Origin: Piromyces finnis
Taxonomy: Eukaryota; Neocallimastigomycota; Neocallimastigomycetes; Neocallimastigales; Neocallimastigaceae
Direction of reading: 5' to 3'
NCBI GenBank assembly: GCA_002104945.1
Contig: MCFH01000001.1
Coordinates: forward strand, 496,001-560,000
Length of the DNA stretch: 64,000 bases
The notes under the pieces were generated by a model, which saw only the letters and a list, made by a program, of their open reading frames with translations, was not told the DNA's origin and did not search any database. A program made the translations under genes and the position numbers. Positions 59,101 through 64,000 of this stretch are shown here, piece after piece; position 1 is the first letter of the stretch; each line of letters opens with the position of its first letter.

Positions 59101-62100
59101 TCCGATCCAACCTTCTTCTGTAGAAGAAGAAGAAATTCCTATTCGTTTTAGTTCTGTTTCTCCAAAAACTCGTCCAGTCAGTAGAACGTCAACTTCTCTT
59201 CATTATTCCATTAATTCTATGATGTCAAATTTCAATCTTCCTACTTCTCTTTCTTTAGTAGAAGGTGGAATATTAGCTCCTGATTCACCATCTCTTTTAG
59301 TTAAGGAAAAACAATGTTCTTTAACTACAAAACCAAGTAATGAGATGAATAACTTTTCTTTAACTACAAAACCAAGCAATGAGATGAATCCATTATATAT
59401 AAAATCTTCTTTAACTAATTCATATCGATCTTTTTCTTCTGAACTTGATCAAAGCTTAAAAAAGCAGCATAAGCACCATCATCAATTCCATAATTATAAT
59501 CATCAACATAAGGTTAAATCTAACGGTTCACTTTCTACCTCAACAACAACTACTACAGCCACAAATTCACCTCTTAATCATCATTCAGAATCTCGTTTTG
59601 GACATTATAAGGATAATGATACAGAGTCAATTGAATCCTACGAATCATTTTCTTCTGAACTTAATGAAAGTTTAAAACGTCAAAAACATCGTTCTAAAGC
59701 ACCAACTGGTCATATTTCACCTCATACGGAAGCTATTGAAGTCAAGTCACAAGGGTCTCCATATTCAAATATAAATAGTTTAAATGATCTTTTACACATT
59801 AAAGAGTACAATGCAGATCTCAAAGTTAATAAGGCTCGTTTTTCAAGCAGTTCTTATAATCTTAATGCCCCAGCTACTCGTAAATATGGTGAAAATCGTC
59901 TTTCTTACTATTCACTCCGTCCAGCCAATAGAAATTCTGTTTATTCTAATGCCACTACTGATACAAATGAAAATAATTTAGATTTTGAAAGTTTTGTAGA
60001 AGATCTTATGAATACCAGACATCATCAAAAATATGATGATGACATGAATGTTGAGAATGTCATAAGTAATAAAAAGTCAATAGACTCTTCTCCAAGTTCT
60101 AAGAAAACAAAGTTATCTTCATTATTACCATCTACCGAGGGAACCGCTACAGATAATAATGGCACTATTAATAGAAAAACAAAAGAAAATATAACTACAT
60201 CAAATGAATTGATTTCTGAAACCATTGTTATGAATAAGGAAAGACTAACAGCGTCTCCTGAAATGAATATTTCAATTAAACCATCTCCACCACTAAAAAT
60301 TAATACTGATATCTTAATAAAGACTGAAGAATCATTAAAAACTGGTAGTCCATCTACACCTTTTTCTCCACTTTCTAAACTTTCTATTAATAGTAATGGT
60401 GATCCAACCTTTGGTAAACGTACCACTTCTTTATTAAGTCAAAATCAACGTGAACAAGTAGAAACGATGGGAAAAATAGCATTAAATAAAGAACATCTTA
60501 CTCCAAAAAGTCCTTTTAAAAATGTACATGGCCTTGAAGATATTAAAGAAGATGACAGCATTGTTATTCCACCAAAACCATCTGTTCAAGTCAATGATTA
60601 TAATTCAAGTCATCATAAAAGTCCAAGTATCACTAGTCAATCTAGTATAGATAGTAATGGCAGTCATGGAAGTCGTGCTAGTCGCAACAGTGCCAAACGT
60701 CAAGCTATCTATGCTAAAAGAACGAGTATTTCTTCACATAATTCTCATCATTCATACACTTCTAGTCACTCTCGACAAAAGAATATGCGTAATACTCGTA
60801 CCAGTATTTTAAAAATCGGTACAACGGATAGTAGTGACTCTCACTCTCCTACACCTTCTGTAACTTCTACTAAACGTGTCAGTATTAGTGAAAAACCACA
60901 AAGAATTGAATATAGTTATAATCCATCCTTCCCATTGAATACAATCCCAAGTACAAATTTATCTCATGAGCGTGTCTTAAGTCCTTCGTCTGAAAGCCAT
61001 ATCCAAAATGATGGTCATGTTGATGGTCATTTAAAATCAAGGAAAGTAGAATATACCAGTATTTATCCAAAGAGATCTAGTCTTGTGACGAATATTGGTT
61101 ATGGTACACCACGTAGTAGTAGTTCTAATAGTGTAAGTAGTACTTCTAAAATAGGTGATTCTTACAAGTCTAGTAATAGAATTAGTGTCACCAGTTCTTT
61201 AGGTCATCCTCGTAAGGTTGAATATACTATTAAACATAGTAGTTTAAGTACAGCTACTATTACTTCTAGTAGTAGTTTAGGCCGTCCAAAAAAGATTGAA
61301 TATCGTACCAGTTTATTAAGTAGTGGTTCAAGCAGTTTAAATCGTCCAGTAAAAATTGATTTCTTGAAAAAGAAGAGAAATAGTACTGGTATTGTTACTC
61401 CTTCTTCATCCTATAGTGGATATGCAGCTTCATCCGGTGGTGTTTCTCGTTCAAAATCCAGTAGAGAAGATTATGATAGTAATAAACGTGCAAAGTTTAT
61501 GAGATATGGTATTGAATCTATTAATTCTTCTTCACCTACCAAGGAACGTAACAATGGTTTAGAAAAAATTAAAGAAAATGAAATTTTGGATAACAGTGCA
61601 GAGGAAAGTTTCTTACTTCAATGTAGTCTTACCTCTACTTCTATTGATCGCCTAAATTTTTCATTCTCTAAGGATACTAATATTAATCAAAGTTTTAGTT
61701 TTTCAAGTTTATCTGGTGTTGCCGAATTCCTTAACGGTAAAAATAATAGTATTAAAGCTATGATTGAAAAATCCAAGCCAATCTATGCTAAAGAAGCAAA
61801 TTCCTTTAATACCTCTATCACTACTAGTAGTATTGTCCCACCTTCTGGTATTATTATTGGACCTGATGATCTTAAAGAACGTAAGATTTTCTCACTCTCT
61901 GGAAATAGTAGTGGTTATTCCTCTTCTTATTCAACGCTTTCTCGTTTTAATCAAACTATTTCTTTTGCTTCTGTATCTTCAATACCGGATTCTGCTGTCA
62001 ACCGTAATGTTAAACGAGTTTCATGTATTAATTTAGGACTTTCTAATAGCTCAAGTTCCACTTCATCTACTCTTGGACGTCATCGTCATACACTCTCTAC

Positions 62101-63781
62101 TCACGTTTTTATTAGTGATTTTGATTCTATCACTAGTATGAGTACAAACTTTAAGGATCACATTAAAAATGTCATGACGGCGGAACCTTTAAATGATTCA
62201 TCTACCGAAGATAGTAATTCCAAATCGAATGGTAATACTGGTTCCACTCCGTCTCAACCATTAAAAAGTAGTGTAGATGAAAGTATGATAAATAAGGTAG
62301 GTGGTGAAGAAGAAAGTTTTGCTAATTCTTCTGCATCTTCAATTATGAAACCATATATTCCTGGTTTTGATAACAGAAACAAATCCTTATCTTTTAGTTC
62401 TTCTCATCTATCTTCTTCCATTTTCAATTTCCTTAATAAGGAGACAATAGAAAATCAACGTTTATACCAGAATTCTAAAAAACCCAATACCTTAATGGAT
62501 GATGCTGCCGCCCTCAATCTCAATGCTAATACTTCTTCTAATGCTTTAAATACAAGTTCATTGATTCCAGCTTTTAATGGTATTCATACGGATAAGATAA
62601 ATAATTTTAGGAAGAGTGATATTTTCAATATTAATGGTAAAATTCAACGCCATGGTAACAAGTATCATTCTATTGCTACTTCCAATGGCTATCTTACTTA
62701 CCTTTCTGAAGGTGAGAATTCCTTTAACAATGATTCACTCCTTTCCAACTTTTCTTCAGATGCATTAGTAAATGAGCCAAGCCAATCAAGTACTCAAGCT
62801 GCTGAGGTTAATCCATCAAATGTAGATAATTCTTATTTGTCATTAAATGCATTCCCACCACAATTTGGTACATTAAAGAGTACCATTCTTGGAAATCCAT
62901 CTAACAGTATACTTATAAATCATGATCCAAACCAAAGTCATTCTAGTTTAAAGAAGATTACTTATGATGATAGTGGTGATTTGACAAATTCTGCAAGTCA
63001 TAAAGCCATTAAATTTAAGTCTTCTGATACTGAAGATTTGCCATCTGTTACAACAAAAGAGACCCAAAGCGATGGACCTAGACCAATTCGTATTAAGGAA
63101 TTAGCTCGTCAACGTATGAGTATGTTTAATGAAATTAACTCTATTTTGGATCGTCTTTGTATTTCTAATATGGCTTATGAAATGGATCAACGTGCTCTCC
63201 CATCTCTTAAATTTAAGACAGTTAATAATTTTACTCATTCATTAGGCAATAGTAATGTTTCCTCCCTGACAAATCCTTACCAACCATTCTTTTATAATAA
63301 TCTTGATAGTACAAGTGATGTTGCCTCTCTTTATAATGCGATAACTATTAATCAAACACCAGATCATGAATCATCTAATTCTGAATCAGATTCTGGATCT
63401 GAAGTTCACAAGGAAGAACCAATAGATAGTCCAATCCTTAGCCCCTCACCAAAGCTTCCAGTGATCGCTTTGGAAGGAAAAGTTCTTGATACTAATACCA
63501 TTGTTAATAAAGAAAAAAATAAGAAAACAATTAAACACAAAAAGAGTCGTGGTTTAATGGTCATAGGAAAAAGTTTGAAAAAATTCAAGAGTTTTATTAC
63601 TGGTAGTAATAGTAGTAGTAAGAAAAAGAAAGTACCTATGAAAGTAAGAACTTCATCTATATATATGGATCCAGAAGGTCATGGTGTTCAATATTCTATT
63701 GAAAAAGTTGTCATTTGTGAAGAAGAAGAAGCTAATGAAAATACTGAATTCCAGGATACTTTAGCGAAAACTACTGATTAG
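56165..63781 (+). CDS. giant Ser-rich, mostly disordered protein of unknown function, three exons
   Basis: Two tiny exons (56165-56198 and 56271-56336) join a single 7,286-base exon (56496-63781) to give 2,461 residues starting METNKYIHGVRDFFKAST. The chain is rich in Ser, Asn, Thr and Pro, with no recognised domain. A Lys/Glu helix lies at about residues 665-725. Between about residues 1,499 and 1,656 there are five spaced copies of a short element, [KRH][SPR]x[KR][VI][ED][YF] (PQRIEY, SRKVEY, PRKVEY, PKKIEY, PVKIDF). Paired repeats include FSLTTKPSNEMN, RYSSISLRTRP with RFSSVSPKTRP, and SFSSELDQSLKK with SFSSELNESLKR. The C-terminus has a basic amphipathic segment (GKSLKKFKSFI), the sequence YMDPEGHGVQYSIEKV and an acidic end. 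Such a layout is often seen in signalling or cytoskeletal scaffolds, but that is only an analogy. Confidence 0.88.
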
Positions 63782-64000
63782 ACAATAATTTAGTAGTAAC
63801 ATTTTCATTTTTTTTTTACTGTTAAATAGAAGTGATGCCATTAATAATAATAATAATAAAAAAAAAAGAATTATGAAACAAATCCTTTTTTTTTTTTTTT
63901 TTTTTTTATAAATGACACATAAATAAACAATATCAAATACAAAAAACAACAACAACAACATCAATAATATTAGTAATACCTAATAAATTCTATGAAATAT

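Noticed and set aside
60025-60426. 133-codon minus-strand frame inside the giant Ser-rich gene
   Set aside because: It is an antisense shadow of the long plus-strand exon and has no recognisable features.

Overview
The window is extremely AT-rich nuclear DNA from a eukaryote. It has many short GT-AG introns, long A/T homopolymers, large (TTTA)n and (AAT)n microsatellites, and Asn- and Gln-rich proteins. Two protein types narrow the host. An intraflagellar-transport subunit (IFT43) implies a cell that builds a flagellum. A fungal-style Pumilio N-terminus and an SLM1-like BAR-PH protein imply a fungus. A zoosporic fungus of the anaerobic gut type (Neocallimastigomycota) fits best; this is inference from base composition and gene content, not a database match.

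Layout. USO1 (vesicle tether, +) at 210-5391; TAF8 (TFIID subunit, -) at 6100-7149; IFT43 (-) at 7562-8775; an unrecognised helical-repeat/acidic protein (+) at 9223-14401; SMC6 (+) at 14676-20656; a Pumilio/PUF RNA-binding protein (+) at 21936-25687; a repeat-rich stretch holding a perfect 110-bp tandem duplication; an intronless Lys/Gln-rich triple-repeat protein of unknown function (+) at 27323-29944; ribosomal protein eL38 (+) at 30705-31230; a LAMMER/CLK kinase (-) at 31684-34277; a TMEM209-like nuclear-envelope protein (-) at 36102-40540; a lysophospholipid acyltransferase (+) at 42993-45122; a BAR-PH protein (+) at 46213-49653; a 6.5-kb stretch without a convincing gene; and a 2,461-residue Ser-rich protein of unknown function (+) at 56165-63781.

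The genes are unrelated housekeeping functions (secretion, transcription, cilium, chromosome maintenance, mRNA control, translation, lipids). I see no operon, gene cluster, phage, transposase, CRISPR array, rRNA or tRNA. Gene models were built by hand by joining exons at GT/AG sites that keep frame and conserved motifs. Internal exon borders are therefore good but not proven by transcripts.

The most unusual items are two undescribed-looking proteins (27323-29944 and 56165-63781), a Pumilio intron that stays open in frame through a long (TTTA)n array, the 110-bp tandem duplication, a nested hairpin downstream of SMC6, and recurrent G-rich GGTTAG motifs in intergenic DNA. I did not find a discrete new multi-gene system.
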